A stretch of 64,000 nucleotides of DNA from Saxidomus purpurata (lineage: Eukaryota > Mollusca > Bivalvia > Venerida > Veneridae). Within the stretch, counting starts at the first letter, position 1. The number at the start of each line of letters is the position of its first letter. Where the stretch lies: positions 22,791,232 through 22,855,231 of the forward strand of contig JAFMSR010000009.1 of NCBI GenBank assembly GCA_022818135.1, in the 5' to 3' direction. Both the position numbers and the translations under genes were made by a program. A model generated the notes under the pieces. The model worked only from the letters and a program-made list of their open reading frames with translations. It did no database searches and was not told the origin of the DNA. Positions 18,170-30,075 of the stretch are shown here, piece by piece.

Positions 18170-19391
18170 AACTATCTCACAAAAGCTTCTGCAGTGATAT
18201 GTGTGTGAAAACCTACACGATGAAATATTTTAAGTGTTTAACTATTTAATATACGAGAAGCAACGTAACGAACATCTCCTGATTAAAGACTTATCATTCG
18301 GACAATACTTATCCTTTAATAAAACAGTAATGTAAGAATAGTAATAAATGTAGTTGTACGAGTACAATAAACATGGCACTCTTAAAACAGAAGAATTTAT
18401 GTTTTTCTTATCTTATTTTTCTATCATTACAGGGAACTTGTTCAAACCAATCTTTATCATTTACACATATTGTAACTAATCAAGTCACCAGGCTTCATAA
18501 AAGGCATAAGTTGAAATGCTAAATAATGCGACCTTACATTATATAGCTCAAAATCATAAAATACCGTAGCTTACACATTATAAATTCTTTAACATAAGCT
18601 AGGAAGCAAAACTTCTGTTTCTCAAATACAATATCGATGTTGCATTACATTTTACACTTATTGCACTATAAAATAATTATTTAGGTGTTCATCACTGTGT
18701 ATTTGTAAAAACGTTGTTCTAAGGATATGCTAAAAGTTTTAAAGCAAATCTAAATAAATAAATATCACATTTGTTATAAATACTGTAAAAGCAAAACAGA
18801 ATATCAATCTGCTATAAAAACTATTGTATGTATGTATATTAACATATTAGCTAACCTTCTGTGTAATAGAGCAGATAGAAGTGGTTCAGTGACTGTTATA
18901 AATGATAATTGGCGCGTGATTTGAATTCGATATTTATTAAGTTTATGTTTAACGAACAGACGTATTTGCATTTTGCAACTGATTTTCTAACGTATTTAAG
19001 TGTTCCTCAATATCTTTCCTCATAATTATTACGATAGTTGTCTTTAGTCTTTAAACTATTTTCCATTTGTTGTGTTAAACGAATAACGTAGTGCAAAATA
19101 AAGCATTCAAACCTAGAACTCTAACGCAAGATGACAACTGATTATCTGATCAATTGTAAATTTATTGTAGTGGATGTAATGAGACATGTAAGGTGGGTGT
19201 CATTTAAACCATAAAGTCAGTCACGGTGTGCTTCACGTCCCTATGTATATCTACTTTAAGCACCAATGCACTTTACGACCCGTTACGTTTAACGACTTGG
19301 ACTGTTTTACGTCCCAATGTACTTTTAAGAATTTGGTGCGTTTTACCACCCGTGCAGTATTTTGCACTCTGCTTTCCCTACTACTCCTATA
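18170..19391. other. non-coding stretch
   Basis: 1.2 kb, AT-rich, no supported gene. Near 19220-19370 the phrases 'cttcacgtccc', 'tttacgacccgt', 'ttttacgtccca' and 'ttttaccacccgtg' recur at about 35-60 base spacing, which suggests an eroded short tandem repeat. Confidence 0.4.
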
Positions 19392-20102
19392 TAGCAGGCA
19401 AAACTTTAACCAAATTTTCAAAGTCAAACAAGGGCCATAATTTGTACTAAATTTATACAAGAGTTATCTGACTTGACTGTGTGACACCCCTAAAGACATC
19501 AATGAATGTTCAAGTCAATACCATAAGTGGTTACTGAGATATGTGCATGATAGTACCTAGCAGGCAAAACTTTAACCAAATTTTCAAGGTCAAACAAGGG
19601 CCATAATTTGTACTAAATTTATACAAGAGTAATCTGACTTGATTGTGTGACACTCCTAAAGACATGAACGTAAGTGGTTACTGAGATATGTGCATGATAG
19701 TAATTAGCAGGCAAAACTTTAACCAAAGCGGCAATGCCAACGCCATCGCGGACCTCGACGCACAAGTGACTGTAATAGCTCTCCGAATAGTCAAGCTAAA
19801 AATTGACTCTGGGGTCATGATTAGAACAATCTTGGTACAGGTCCACTAGACATGCTATACATATGTACATGCAAAATACTTAAAACTCTTTGGAGAATTC
19901 TTTATTTTGCAATAACAACCATTTAATGGATTCTTTGAACAATTTGATACATGCAACAAACATTCCTGCCAAGTTTCATCAACATTAGCCTAGTGTATTT
20001 AGAAAAGATGTCATTTGAAGAAAATGTTAGCGACGGACAGACGCCGGACATCTTACCATCCTAAAGGCTCACCATGTGCACTTCATGCTCAGGTGAGCTG
20101 AA
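19392..20102. repeat. bivalve-type repeat with tandem head and 'caggtgagct' end
   Basis: Units starting TAGCAGGCAAAACTTTAACC occur at 19392, 19558 and 19705; the first two are near-identical for about 150 bases and the third passes into a different body. The body ends near 20100 with a 'ggctcaccatgtgcac...caggtgagctg' tail. I recognise this head and tail from repeats scattered in bivalve genomes. No coding capacity, so probably non-autonomous. Confidence 0.6.
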
Positions 20103-20179
20103 ATATAAAATATCATAAAATAATAATAGGAAAAGTGAAAATAAAAAGTGCGGGGATCTTATTTACAGGACTAAGAGGT

Positions 20180-20640
20180 AAATAGCGGAAAGAGTTTTCC
20201 ATTTTCAGATTTCAGGCCCCTGTGACTTTTGACCATTATGATCCGGGTACCCGTAACCCAAATTGTAATATGCACAACTCCTGACTTCATACTGATAATG
20301 CTTCTTGAAAGTTTGATAAAAATCTGACAAGGTGTTTGGGAGATGAAGAGCGGACATGTTTTCCCAATTTCAGGCCCCTGTGACCTTGACCTTTAACTTT
20401 ATGCCCCAAATTATAATATGCACAACTACACTCCATACTGATGCTTCCTTAAAAGTTTGATGAAAATCCATCAAAACAAATAGTGGAAAGATTTTGGAGG
20501 TGAAAAACAGAAAAAACTTTCAAGTTTCAGATCCCTATGACCTTGGCCCTTTGATTGGATCACCTTTAATTAATTGTAATATGTACAACTAGTCTTTATA
20601 CCGATGCTTCCCTGCAAATTTGTTGAAAATCCAACATGAA
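20180..20640. repeat. diverged tandem repeat, about 120-170 bp unit
   Basis: Three diverged copies of a unit with 'tttcaggcccctgtgacctt...taatatgcacaact...atactgatgcttcc...aagtttgatgaaaatcc'. Such 'gaccttgacctt' units are common in bivalve repeats. Confidence 0.55.
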
Positions 20641-21216
20641 TTCATATTTTACATGTCTCCCCTTCCTTGCCGTTCGAAAACATTTTTTGACAACTGATTT
20701 AGGACAAGTGGCATTGAATATTTTATTGAAATAGATTCTTCTCTTTCTTTAAATATTGACATAGACTATATATATCCGTACGTACGGACAGACGTGTAAT
20801 GGAGTTATAAACATTGATACGATTGAATTGCAACATTGTTGATACCGTGCAGTGTGCACTTTTATTCCAGAATCCAGATCAAAAGCTTTTTAAAGAAATA
20901 ATCTAAAGTCCATAAATAATGTGACAACTGAATCGTATACATAATAAAACGATAAAATTAAATAAAACTTAACAGCAAAATATATTCGTGTTAATTAATC
21001 CATCCTAAATCCATTCCAGAATAGTTTATCATTCACTGACTTGTTTACATTGTTATCTATTAATTATGTACACATATGCCGCGTGTATTATAATATGCCG
21101 TGTTATTAATTATATCAACACATATGCCGCGTGTATAACAATATGCCGTGTTATTCATTCAATCAACATAAATAGCACATCTGTTCATCCGAGTCGTGTG
21201 TCAATAATGTTTGTTT
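20641..21216. other. 3' flank of the NACHT gene
   Basis: No gene seen. A 60-base near-repeat ('cacatatgccgcgtgtat...atatgccgtgttatt') stands at about 21071 and 21120. This probably includes the 3' untranslated region of the minus-strand NACHT gene. Confidence 0.4.
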
Positions 21217-23810
21217 TTAATCGCCATCTTTGATTGTTTCAAACACGAATCTTTTGCCAAACACTCTGTCCTCACTGTCCTTGCTGACCCTAAACTGTGA
21301 CGATTGTTTGATTTCTTCTTTCACTGTAACAAACTCACTTTCTGGTGTTATATTACAGCCATATATATCTACTGTAACTGTTTGTGTAAGTTGTTGTAGC
21401 ACGGTAACTATTCCACGTAGTACTGAAGCTGGCATTGTCACACTGAACAAACGAACACGATCTAAATTTACCATCTCAGACGTGCACAGTTTTTTGTTAC
21501 CGAGATTGATGCGCTGCAACAACACGCTTTTCACGTGTACTAACAAAGGTAATGTTTGCTGTATTGTTTCAATGGCGGCAGAAGATTTTAGATCACTGCA
21601 CTCAAATGTATTTACTTTACTGTCCGCTCGAACACAATTTATAAAGCGCAACACAAGATCTGGGTTAGATAACTCCTCTAGTTGACACTTCTCAAACGAC
21701 ATATTAATGTTCAATTCTGACACAGGTATACGGTACAGTCTTATCTTCCTTAGCTGTGAATTTTTAGACAACTCCAAGCTGCATCCAGTACAGGAATCCC
21801 GCTCGTGATCAGAACATTCTAAAAAGGACAGCTCAATCTCGCGCATGCACTGTCTATGTGATATATAATCATACAACAATGTCAACTGTTCGTGGCTCAT
21901 TTTAAACCAGCGGATATCTATGGCTTCTAAGTTCTGTAAACTTGTCACTTTCTCACACAGTAAATCAGACCCAGAACGTCTACCACACGATAAATATAAA
22001 CTTTGAACTGACCTTTTCAACAGAGGTAAAATACCGCGGTCATTATATTCTCCACGGTAGTATATTTTCTCAATGTTTTCCAGGTCACTGAGTGCGAAAT
22101 ATTCAATAACTTCATGCGCACTGCTGTAGGGTGTGTCATGTATGTCAATATAAAGTGATCTAATATTCTGTTTATTTCTCGATGTCAGTTGCTTGAGATT
22201 TTCACGGTATTGTTCTTGTTGACAGCTGTCATCAATAAACACGTCTTGTAAACAAAAACTGACTTTCGTATCGTGCGGTAGTTCCTTACAACATAATATC
22301 CACAATTCCTGGAATTGTTTAAGAGGCTCGCTCGTACCAAGACTGCTTCTATATTCACGTGTTATTTTATCCTCATTTATAATTTTCATCAGCTCGCTTG
22401 AAATCGAAGATGACACATTCACATTGAAACCACTCAGAAATATGAGAATTTTCGACATTTCTAGAATGTCTTTGACACATGTACATTTTGATAGCACTGT
22501 TTCCGGCACTGAGGTTTGATCAGGTGTGGAGCGAATGTATAATGCTGCGAAAAATTCCTGCACTGTTTTATGTGCAAATGACACTTTTGATTTCTGTGGT
22601 AACAGTGGTCCTGGAACTTTACTTTGTGTTATAATTCCCGTTTTCAAGCAGAAAGTTAAACACTCTTTGTTAAGGCAGAGTTCGGCTACGGAACTGTCAA
22701 ACACAAGCGTGTTTTCTACTTTTGTTTCCTTGAATAATGTTTGATATGCTAATTGTCCCAAGTCTTTTAGAAGTGAGTAGAATTGTGTGCAATGTGTTTG
22801 CTGGCTCAAACATTGCGGGATATCACCCCGGTGGAGATCAACTTTTGGTGATAACTCCTGATAGTTTTGCACGGTTCTTGAAAGCAAAAGTTCTATAATC
22901 TGACTGTATAAATCACATTGAGATTGTCCTAGTTCTATTATGTTGCACCACAAAAAAAGCAGGTACGTTAGAAGAAGCGGAATAGTTTCCAAATCTGATA
23001 TTTGTTTTTCCTGTAAAGTTCTTGTAAACCCTTTTACATCCTGTTGTACTTCATATTCATTTTTGTCAGCGCACAAATGAGAAATCACTGATTTTTTAAG
23101 TGCGTTTGCCGATTTCTGGTTGAGTCCCATAAGTTCAAGTTTCTGGTCAATTTGACTTGAATGCAGACCACTCACGCTCAGTTTCCATGGTCTAGTAGTT
23201 GTCAAGACTGCAGTTTGTTCCCAAGCTTTCCGGTGTGGAATAGAACTCTTTTTTTGCTTACAGGAATTAGATGGGTGGCACCATTCGTCAAGACCATCTA
23301 ATATTACTAGACATCTTTCCTTAAACAGGATATTTTCCAGATGTTTACGTGTATACAGGGGCGGAAGTTGTGACATAACTTGTGTCCATATAAGGTCAAC
23401 AATGTCACATTCATTTGAACTATCACGTAAAAACAGCAAAAACACGAAACGAAATTCATGCATAGCTTGGATTTCTTCCTGTGAGAAAAACTGTCCTTCC
23501 TCTGTGTGCGGCTCTTTGGCGTGACACCATGTTAAAGCAAGTCGCTTGCTAAACGCAGTCTTTCCAAGTCCAGCATCTGCTGTCAAATATATTTTACGGC
23601 AGCTTTTGTTTACTTTATAGAATACATTCCCAAATGGTGTAACTGGTGTTTTTACTTCTTTCACACCAGCTTCTGTCCTCTGTACGTTTACAGACAAAAT
23701 TTCAGGCATCACATACAATTCAAGAACGGGTGTCTCTTCTTCTATTAAAGGCGACACTGAAATTGTACCATGCTGGTCTCGGTAGAAAGATATCAAATTG
23801 TCTCGAAGAT
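21217..23810 (-). CDS. NACHT-domain NLR-like protein, large terminal exon
   Basis: Minus strand. The open frame follows an acceptor (TTTAATTTCAG, AG at 23812-23811), so 23810 is an exon start and earlier exons are missing. It reads DLRDNLISFYRDQHGTISVSP, a linker I know from bivalve NACHT proteins. Counting from the Met-equivalent at 23796, Walker A is ADAGLGKT (Lys79) and Walker B LVILDGLDEW (163-172); the usual first Gly of Walker A is Ala here. A winged-helix-type region and a C-terminus with leucine-rich-repeat-like segments follow. About 860 residues. Such proteins are cytosolic innate sensors or effectors by family. The exon is intact. No DEATH, TIR or HEPN exon was found upstream within the window. 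Confidence 0.75.
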
Positions 23811-24420
23811 CTGAAATTAAAAAAATACAAAAATTGATAAGTTTTTGATGTTATATTTGCAGTACACAAAAGTCATTACTGCTTGCGAGTTATTTCAACA
23901 ATACGACACATATCAATAGTAAATATACGTTCTTTAAATGAAAAAAAGTTTAGAAAAATATCTTACCAATGAATAATAAATATAAAGATATTTGATCATT
24001 CTAATAGTCGGAAATTTACGCAGCAGAGGAACACTGTCTGACAGCTGTCAACGTGTTTATTATTCTATAATTAGCTCATTAGAACCACGAAATCAGAATG
24101 AAATAACTATTGGATAAATTGTGTCGAAAAACTGATAAATATTTTTGTCAATGTTACGCTCTATAATTATATAAGAATGTGATGCTCTTTTGCAACGTCC
24201 GTTTATAATAATATTGTAGAATCTACGCATTATTTTGCTTTAAAGCAAACATACTCTTTACTGTAAACACGGAAGGACACGTATATATTCCGTTCTGTAA
24301 AGTAATATTTTTAAAAGGATTATTGAGTTTTTTTGTAGCGTGCATTAGATCTACACAATTCTTCTATAACATTAATACTGACGGAATATAATTAAGTACC
24401 ATCTTGTGTAACTTGCAACT
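23811..24420. other. intron or 5' flank of the NACHT gene
   Basis: 600 bases, AT-rich, no frame supported. If the NACHT gene has upstream exons, this is the start of its last intron. Confidence 0.4.
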
Positions 24421-24421
24421 G

Positions 24422-25024
24422 CGGAAGCCCAATAGTGCCACTTTGTATTTTTTTAATTTATTTTTTTCAACATAACTAAGTTAAAAATTGAAGATACTAA
24501 GTTGAATATTCAAGATACTAAGTTGAAAATTCAACTTCCTAAGTTGAGTATCAAGATACTTAGTTGAAAATTCAAGATACTTAGTTGAATATTCAAGATA
24601 CTAAGTTGAAAATTCAACTTACTAAGTTTAATATTCAACTTACTAATTTGAAAATTCAAGATACTAAGTTGAAAATCAGTAAGTTGAATTTTCAACTTAG
24701 TAAGTTGAATTTTCAACTTAGTATTTTGAATTTTCAACTTAGTAAGTTGAATTTTCAACTTAGTATCTTGAATTTTCAACCTAGTAAGTTTCAACTTAGT
24801 ATCTTGAACATTCAACTTAGTAAGTTGAATTGAAGTTGAATTTTAAACTTCGTAAGTTGAATTTTCAACTTAGTATCTTGAATTTTTAACTTATTAAGTT
24901 GAATTTTCAACTTAGTATCTTGAATATTGAAGTTAGTATCTTGAATTTTCAACTTAGTATCTTGAATTTTCAACTTAGTTATGTTGAAAAAATCAATTTA
25001 AAAAAAAAACAAAGTGGCACTATT
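24422..25024. mobile_element. inverted-repeat element filled with a self-complementary minisatellite
   Basis: The left end reads GCGGAAGCCCAATAGTGCC then ACTTTGT, followed by a T-rich spacer and CAACATAACTAAGTT. The right end is the reverse complement (AACTTAGTTATGTTG, A-rich spacer, ACAAAGTGGCACTATT), so inverted ends of about 55 bases are present; the outermost 10 bases of the right end are lost. The interior is made of AAGTTGAAAATTCAAGATACT-type units in one orientation, then the opposite one, so the whole element can fold into a hairpin. The end sequence is a close relative of the ends at 47153 and 46851. Frames reading 'QLSILNFQLS' are repeat artefacts. Confidence 0.75.
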
Positions 25025-25139
25025 GTAAATTTGAATTGTAGATCTAAATTTAACAAGAACATGATAAAAGCGTTAGCCTTTTATATAGAGAATGACAATG
25101 TGAATGAACAATTTCTGTGACATCTGTGACACAATTTAA

Positions 25140-26110
25140 AAACTAAAAAAAAATACATTTTTAGTAACAGTCACCTTGACCTTGACCCTAGTGACCTTGA
25201 TCCCCCAATTTTTTTTTCTTAAAACAATCTAAAAACTAAAAATAAATAAAAAATCTATTTTTAGTAACAGTGACCTTGACCTTGACCCTAGTGACCTTGA
25301 CCCCCAAATTTTTTTTGCCTAAAAGACTGTAGAAACTAAAAATAAATAAAATTCTATTAATAGTAACACTGACCTTGACCTTGACCCTACTGACCTTGAC
25401 CCCGAAAAAATTTTTTTGGGCTGAAAACAGTCTAATTACTTAAATCAAATAAAAATCTATTTTTAGTAACAGTGACCTTGACCTTGACCCTAGTGACCGT
25501 GATCCCCCAAATTTTTTTTTTGGTTTGAAACAATCTCAAAACTAAAAATTAATAAAAATCTATTTTTAGTAACAGTGACGTTGACCTTGACCCTAGTGAC
25601 CTTGACCCCGAAAAAATTTTTTTGGGCTTAAAAGACTGTAAAAACTAAAAATAAATAAAAATCTATTTATAGTAACACTGACCTTGACCCTAGTGACCTT
25701 GACCCCGAAATACTTTTTTTGCTTGAAACAATCTAAAAACTGAAAATAAATAAAAATCTATTTTTAGTAATAGTGACCTTGACCTTGACCCTAGTGACCT
25801 TGATACCCCAAATTTTTTTTTTGGTTTGAAACAATCTAAAAACTAAAAATTAATAAAAATCTATTTTTAGTAACAGTGACGTTGACCTTGACCCTAGTGA
25901 CCTTGACCCCGAAAATATTTTTTTTGGCTTAAAAGACTGTAAAAACTAAAAATAAATAAAAATCTATTGATAGTAACACTGACCTTGACCCTAGTGACCT
26001 TGACCCCGAAATACTTTTTTTGCTTGAAACAATCTAAAAACTGAAAATAAATAAAAATCTATTTTTAGTAACAGTGACCTTGACCTTGACCCTTGTGACC
26101 TTGACCCTAG
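25140..26110. repeat. tandem array of 'gtgaccttgaccttgaccctagtgacc' units
   Basis: About eight copies of a 105-130 bp unit: a GTGACCTTGACC-rich core, a T run, 'aaaacaatctaaaaactaaaaataaataaaaatctatttttagtaaca'. Unit pairs differ by block, so it grew by higher-order duplication. Such arrays are typical of bivalve genomes. Confidence 0.8.
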
Positions 26111-26740
26111 TGACATAAAGGTTCCTCTCCACGCAATCTACCTACACACCAAGTTTCATTACAATTGGTCACTCCTAACTCAAGTTGTTGAGCGTAAACC
26201 ATTTTTCTATTTTTAGTAACAGTGCCCTTGACCTTGAACCTAGTGACCCCTAATGCAATCCCAAGCTTCCTCTCTACACAAGCTACCTCCACACTGAGTT
26301 TAATTGCAATTAGTCACTCCTAACTTGAGTTATTGAGCGGAAACCATTTTTCTATTTTTAGTTACAGTGACCTTGACCTTGACCCTAGTGACCCCAAATG
26401 CAATCCCAAGCGGCGTCTCCACACAAGCTACCTACAGACTAAGTTTCATTGTAATTGGTCACTCCTAACTTGAGTTATTGAGCGGAAACCGTTTTTCTAT
26501 TTTTAGTAATAGTGACCTTGACCTTGACCCTAGTGACCCCAAATGCAATCATAAGCGGCGTCTCTACGCAAGCTACCTACACACCAAGTTTCATTGCAAT
26601 TGGTCACTCTTAACTAAAGTTTTCCAACGGAAACCAATGATTGACGCCCGCCCGTCAAACCACCCGCCTGCCCGCCCGCTTGACATACGACATCGCCATT
26701 CTAATAAGTAGGTTTTTTTCCAAAAAACCTGCTTAATAAA
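26111..26740. repeat. second tandem array, about 125-bp unit, with terminal hairpin
   Basis: About five copies of a unit 'caagctacctacacaccaagtttcatt...attggtcactcctaact...ttgagcggaaacc' joined to the GTGACCTTGACC core. The array ends in a G/C-rich 'cccgcccgtc...cccgcccgc' stretch and then TAAGTAGGTTTTTT / AAAAAACCTGCTTA, an inverted repeat of 14 bases at 26704-26737 with one mismatch. Coding frames in it are artefacts. Confidence 0.7.
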
Positions 26741-27674
26741 TAAGATATATTGACCATGGCAATTCCGCGTCTGGCTATTTGAAGTAAACTAATGGTTCCA
26801 GCGTACAAACAGTATAATTACTATGTGAATATATACAGAACCGAAACTTGTTAATACCATGAAATTCTCTCTAAGCTCTCCAAGGAAATTCGTATTATAT
26901 AAGTTCCTGAAAATAATGCGTTGTAAAACGAGGTGATGGGCAAACTCATGCACGTACTAATTAAGAGATTTAGACATGACGTGATCTCAAAGCTTAGCTC
27001 AAAATGTGGTATTTTTTTCTAGAACAGAGGATGACACAAAATAAAACAGTTGTACATTTACTAATAAACATCACAGTGTAGGTCACACCGGTGCAGTGAC
27101 GAAGCATCTTGGGGAAATGTAAAAAATTATTTCCACATGTTTTTTACAAACATACTTTGCATCAGTTGTGAACAGGACGCCGCGGAAATACTTACGTAAG
27201 ACTGAAACTCTGTAATGAATTTGTACACGTATTTACACCCTTGTATGACATCTTTAATGTTGCGTCCGTTAAGCTTTTCGACCAGAAATGTGACCCAGGT
27301 CGTTTAATTTGAGTGACAGCAAATGAAATTACATACCCGCGTTTAATGAGTGCATTTTTTGCAAATCTTAATGTAGAGTGTCCTGCTTTTCTTCACATTT
27401 AAACAGAGTAATCTTTTTTACAAAAGTATTTTGTCATAGAAACTGACAACATTATCCAAAATATCAATTAAAAGAAATTACAATGTTTAGTCGAAACAAC
27501 AAACAATTCATTGAATAGAACTCTGCGTTTTGAGGTTCCTCGAGCAGCGCTGCTCCAGGTTCTCAGTTAGCCGTTCCACTTAGCTACTTTTTCTCATTCG
27601 TTTAAGTTTAACGTTTCTATTTTCGTCAATTATGGGTTAATGAGCCTGATACTTCATGGTATTATCAACAGAGG
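26741..27674. other. no recognised feature
   Basis: 930 bases of ordinary AT-rich DNA; no gene, repeat or inverted end that I can support. Confidence 0.4.
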
Positions 27675-28643
27675 GGTAGGTGTATAGTGACTGAGTTAAA
27701 AGATATTCAGTTCATGCCATTCATTTGAAAAGGCCATTTCTTTCTTGGTGTATACTTAGTGAAGTGCGCGTGACAAGTTTGTCTTAAAAAAGTATTTAAG
27801 TATAACGTTTGTCGCCAAAATGTGTTTAAACGAAGGTATTTGAGTATGAAAACACTCGTGATCGCAGTGAAGTGCAGGGTAAATATTTCCTATTTATTTT
27901 CTTGTAAAATAAATCTCTGGCCTCAACATATATCGATTTGGGTGATAATTTTGAAATATGGCCTGGGCACTTGCGGTTTCCATTCGTGAAAGTTTCAACC
28001 TGACCATATTCAACCTTCAATAACTTCAAAACTTCGAATCATTGCGGGTGAAAACAAAGAGTGAAGATTACATATAAACCTTGACTAACGGCCTATTCAT
28101 ATAATTTTAATAGTGTAAAGAAAAGGATTTTCCCTGGTATAAATGCGCTTGACCTCGTTAAAAGAACACGCCACTTCATAAAATTTGTTTTCATTTTTCT
28201 CACTTAAACCAAGTTTGCACTCGCCAAAATGTGTTTAAACGAAGGTATTTGAGTATGAAAACACTCGTGATCGCAGTGAAGTGCAGGTAAATATTTCCTA
28301 TTTATTTTCTTGTAAAACAAATCTCTGGCCTCAACATATATCGATTTGGGTGATAATTTTGAAATATGGCCTGGGCACTTGCGGTTTCCATTCGTGAAAG
28401 TTTCAACCTGACCATATTCAACCTCAATAACTTCAAAACTTCGAATCATTGCGGGTGAAAACAAAGAGTGAAGATTACATATAAACCTTGACTAACGGCC
28501 TATTCATATAATTTTAATAGTGTAAAGAAAAGGATTTTCCCTGGTATAAATGCGCTTGACCTCGTTAAAAGAACACGCCACTTTCTAAAATTTGTTTTCA
28601 TTTTTCTCACTTAAACCAAGTTTGCACTCACTATACACCTACC
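27675..28643. mobile_element. short inverted-repeat element containing a 410-bp tandem duplication
   Basis: GGTAGGTGTATAGTGA at 27675 is repeated in inverse orientation at the other side (TCACTATACACCTACC, 28628-28643). Inside, a unit of about 410 bases starting at 27814 (GCCAAAATGTGTTTAAACG) is followed by a nearly identical second copy from 28223. The copies differ by only a few bases and small indels, so the duplication is young. No target duplication is visible. Non-autonomous; no coding sense. Confidence 0.6.
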
Positions 28644-29302
28644 AACCTGACCAAGGATGTATCAGATGTTAGAATAGCATGCTTAAACAATACAGTATTT
28701 ATTTGTACAAAGGCCGTTTCCAACTGAAATTGATAATTTAATCGGTTTTGCATTTCTTTACTCGTGGCAATTGCTTGTTAATGCAATGATATTCCAAGCA
28801 AAACACATTGGCGTGTTGGTATTTCCTTAATCTAAAAGTATGTGCAGGTTATCTGTTCATAGAGACAAATACAATTATAAAAAAACAAAGGAATTTCTAC
28901 ACCCCCTGTTTCTTAAGCTATAAATAGCTGCTTCAAGTCCCAGATGCCCTCCGAGTTCAAAGCCGTAGGATCATCACTGTGTTATTTCGCCTTTAAGTGC
29001 CAATATGACATTCAAGTCTGAAGGACCCCACATTTTGCCCGATTAACGGGGTCTCAGTGCGTTGCACATATTGCCAAGTTATTTCAAATCCTGTCAAAAT
29101 TGACAATGTTAAAATGCGAAAATGTATTTTAAATGTGGATAGACGGACATACACTCAAACGCACGATGCACATAGTTCTAGTATAAACTAATGCTTTTAA
29201 GCATAATTATTTTTCTATACATGTACTCCTTGCAAAAAATAACCTACATAATACGACAGGACCATAAAAAGATTAAGAACAATGTTATATAAGATGACCA
29301 TA
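28644..29302. other. no recognised feature
   Basis: 660 bases without a gene. Around 29020-29180 the phrases 'gattaacggggtctcagtgcgttgcac' and 'tggatagacggacatacactcaaacgc' resemble fragments of dispersed bivalve repeats, but no boundary is visible. Confidence 0.35.
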
Positions 29303-29485
29303 TACAGTCAAACCTGTGTTAAAGACCATCTCCGAATAGAGACAATCCTGCGAATAAAGACCAGCAGAGAGATCACCGTGTATTATTCATAAATAGTAGA
29401 TATACTTGTGAATAAAGACCACCTACAAACAAAGACAGCATATGTATCTTCCTAAAAGTGGTCTTTGTTCACAGGTTTGACTGTA
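29303..29485. mobile_element. 183-bp MITE with TACAGTCAAACCTGTG ends
   Basis: TACAGTCAAACCTGTG at 29303-29318 and its exact reverse complement at 29470-29485 enclose 183 bases with inner repeats of 'aataaagacca'. TA stands at the ends, as for Tc1/mariner-type MITEs. The terminus is widespread in invertebrates. No coding capacity. Confidence 0.75.
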
Positions 29486-30075
29486 TTGAAACGTTAAGAA
29501 AGTCAGGCAATTAACTGATAAAGTATTTTGCAGCTTTCAAATCGTATCACTACAAAAGTTTGCATGAACAACACGTACACTGTTTCAAAGCGTAAGGTTT
29601 TGATGAATGTTTGACCAAATTCTGAGTTGAAAGCTTGATGCAAGTTGTTCTATAGCATAGGCAGTATCCCTTAGAAAACAGAACTTGATATCGGAGATAA
29701 TCATGTAGCGATGAGTTGACGACATAGATCGTACCCAGCAGGCTCACGATTGGGTATGGGACGGGGCCTACACATTATTTTTTCATTAGTTTAAAATCTA
29801 TAAACACAAACACAGACATGACTAATAGTTATATTTTCTTGTCTTATATGTTGCGCCTATTTTTCAGAAAAGTTATAATATTTAAATTTTACAGAAAGAA
29901 ACGTTTAACATAATTTACAGGTTTATGTCACCGGCAATCGCATGGTTTTAAAGATCATTCCATACTACAATGCATACGTTTGGTTCACACCAAAATATTT
30001 CATTTTTATAAATTAATCTAATAGACAGTTACTGGATAGTTCTATTTTTTTAGAAACATCTATACAATTAAGTAT
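29486..30075. other. no recognised feature
   Basis: 590 bases, AT-rich, no supported gene. The 65-codon minus-strand frame at 29550 has no protein character that I trust. Confidence 0.35.

Larger units (their letters stand above)
1..18200 (+). mobile_element. Polinton/Maverick (adintovirus-like) integrated element, left end outside the window
   Basis: The diagnostic gene set is present in the usual order on the + strand: integrase (2995), minor capsid (4096), basic core-like protein (4541), major capsid (4972), adenain-type protease (6282), packaging ATPase (6858), two small genes and protein-primed PolB (8225-12348). BIR and PC4-like genes lie to the left and further genes, partly on the minus strand, to the right. 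Known Polintons are about 15-20 kb with long terminal inverted repeats and 6-bp target duplications. No terminal repeat can be tested because the left end lies before position 1, so the right border is inference: I place it after the zinc-finger gene ending near 18150, but it could lie near 16.6 kb. Three nonsense codons and at least two frameshifts show that this copy is defective as assembled. Confidence 0.88.

Noticed and set aside
24531..25120. Open frames rich in 'QLSILNF' repeats
   Set aside because: A 21-base satellite unit keeps all frames open; no protein signal.
25143..26740. Open frames in the 'gtgaccttgacc' arrays
   Set aside because: Repeat-derived, with no conserved protein sense.
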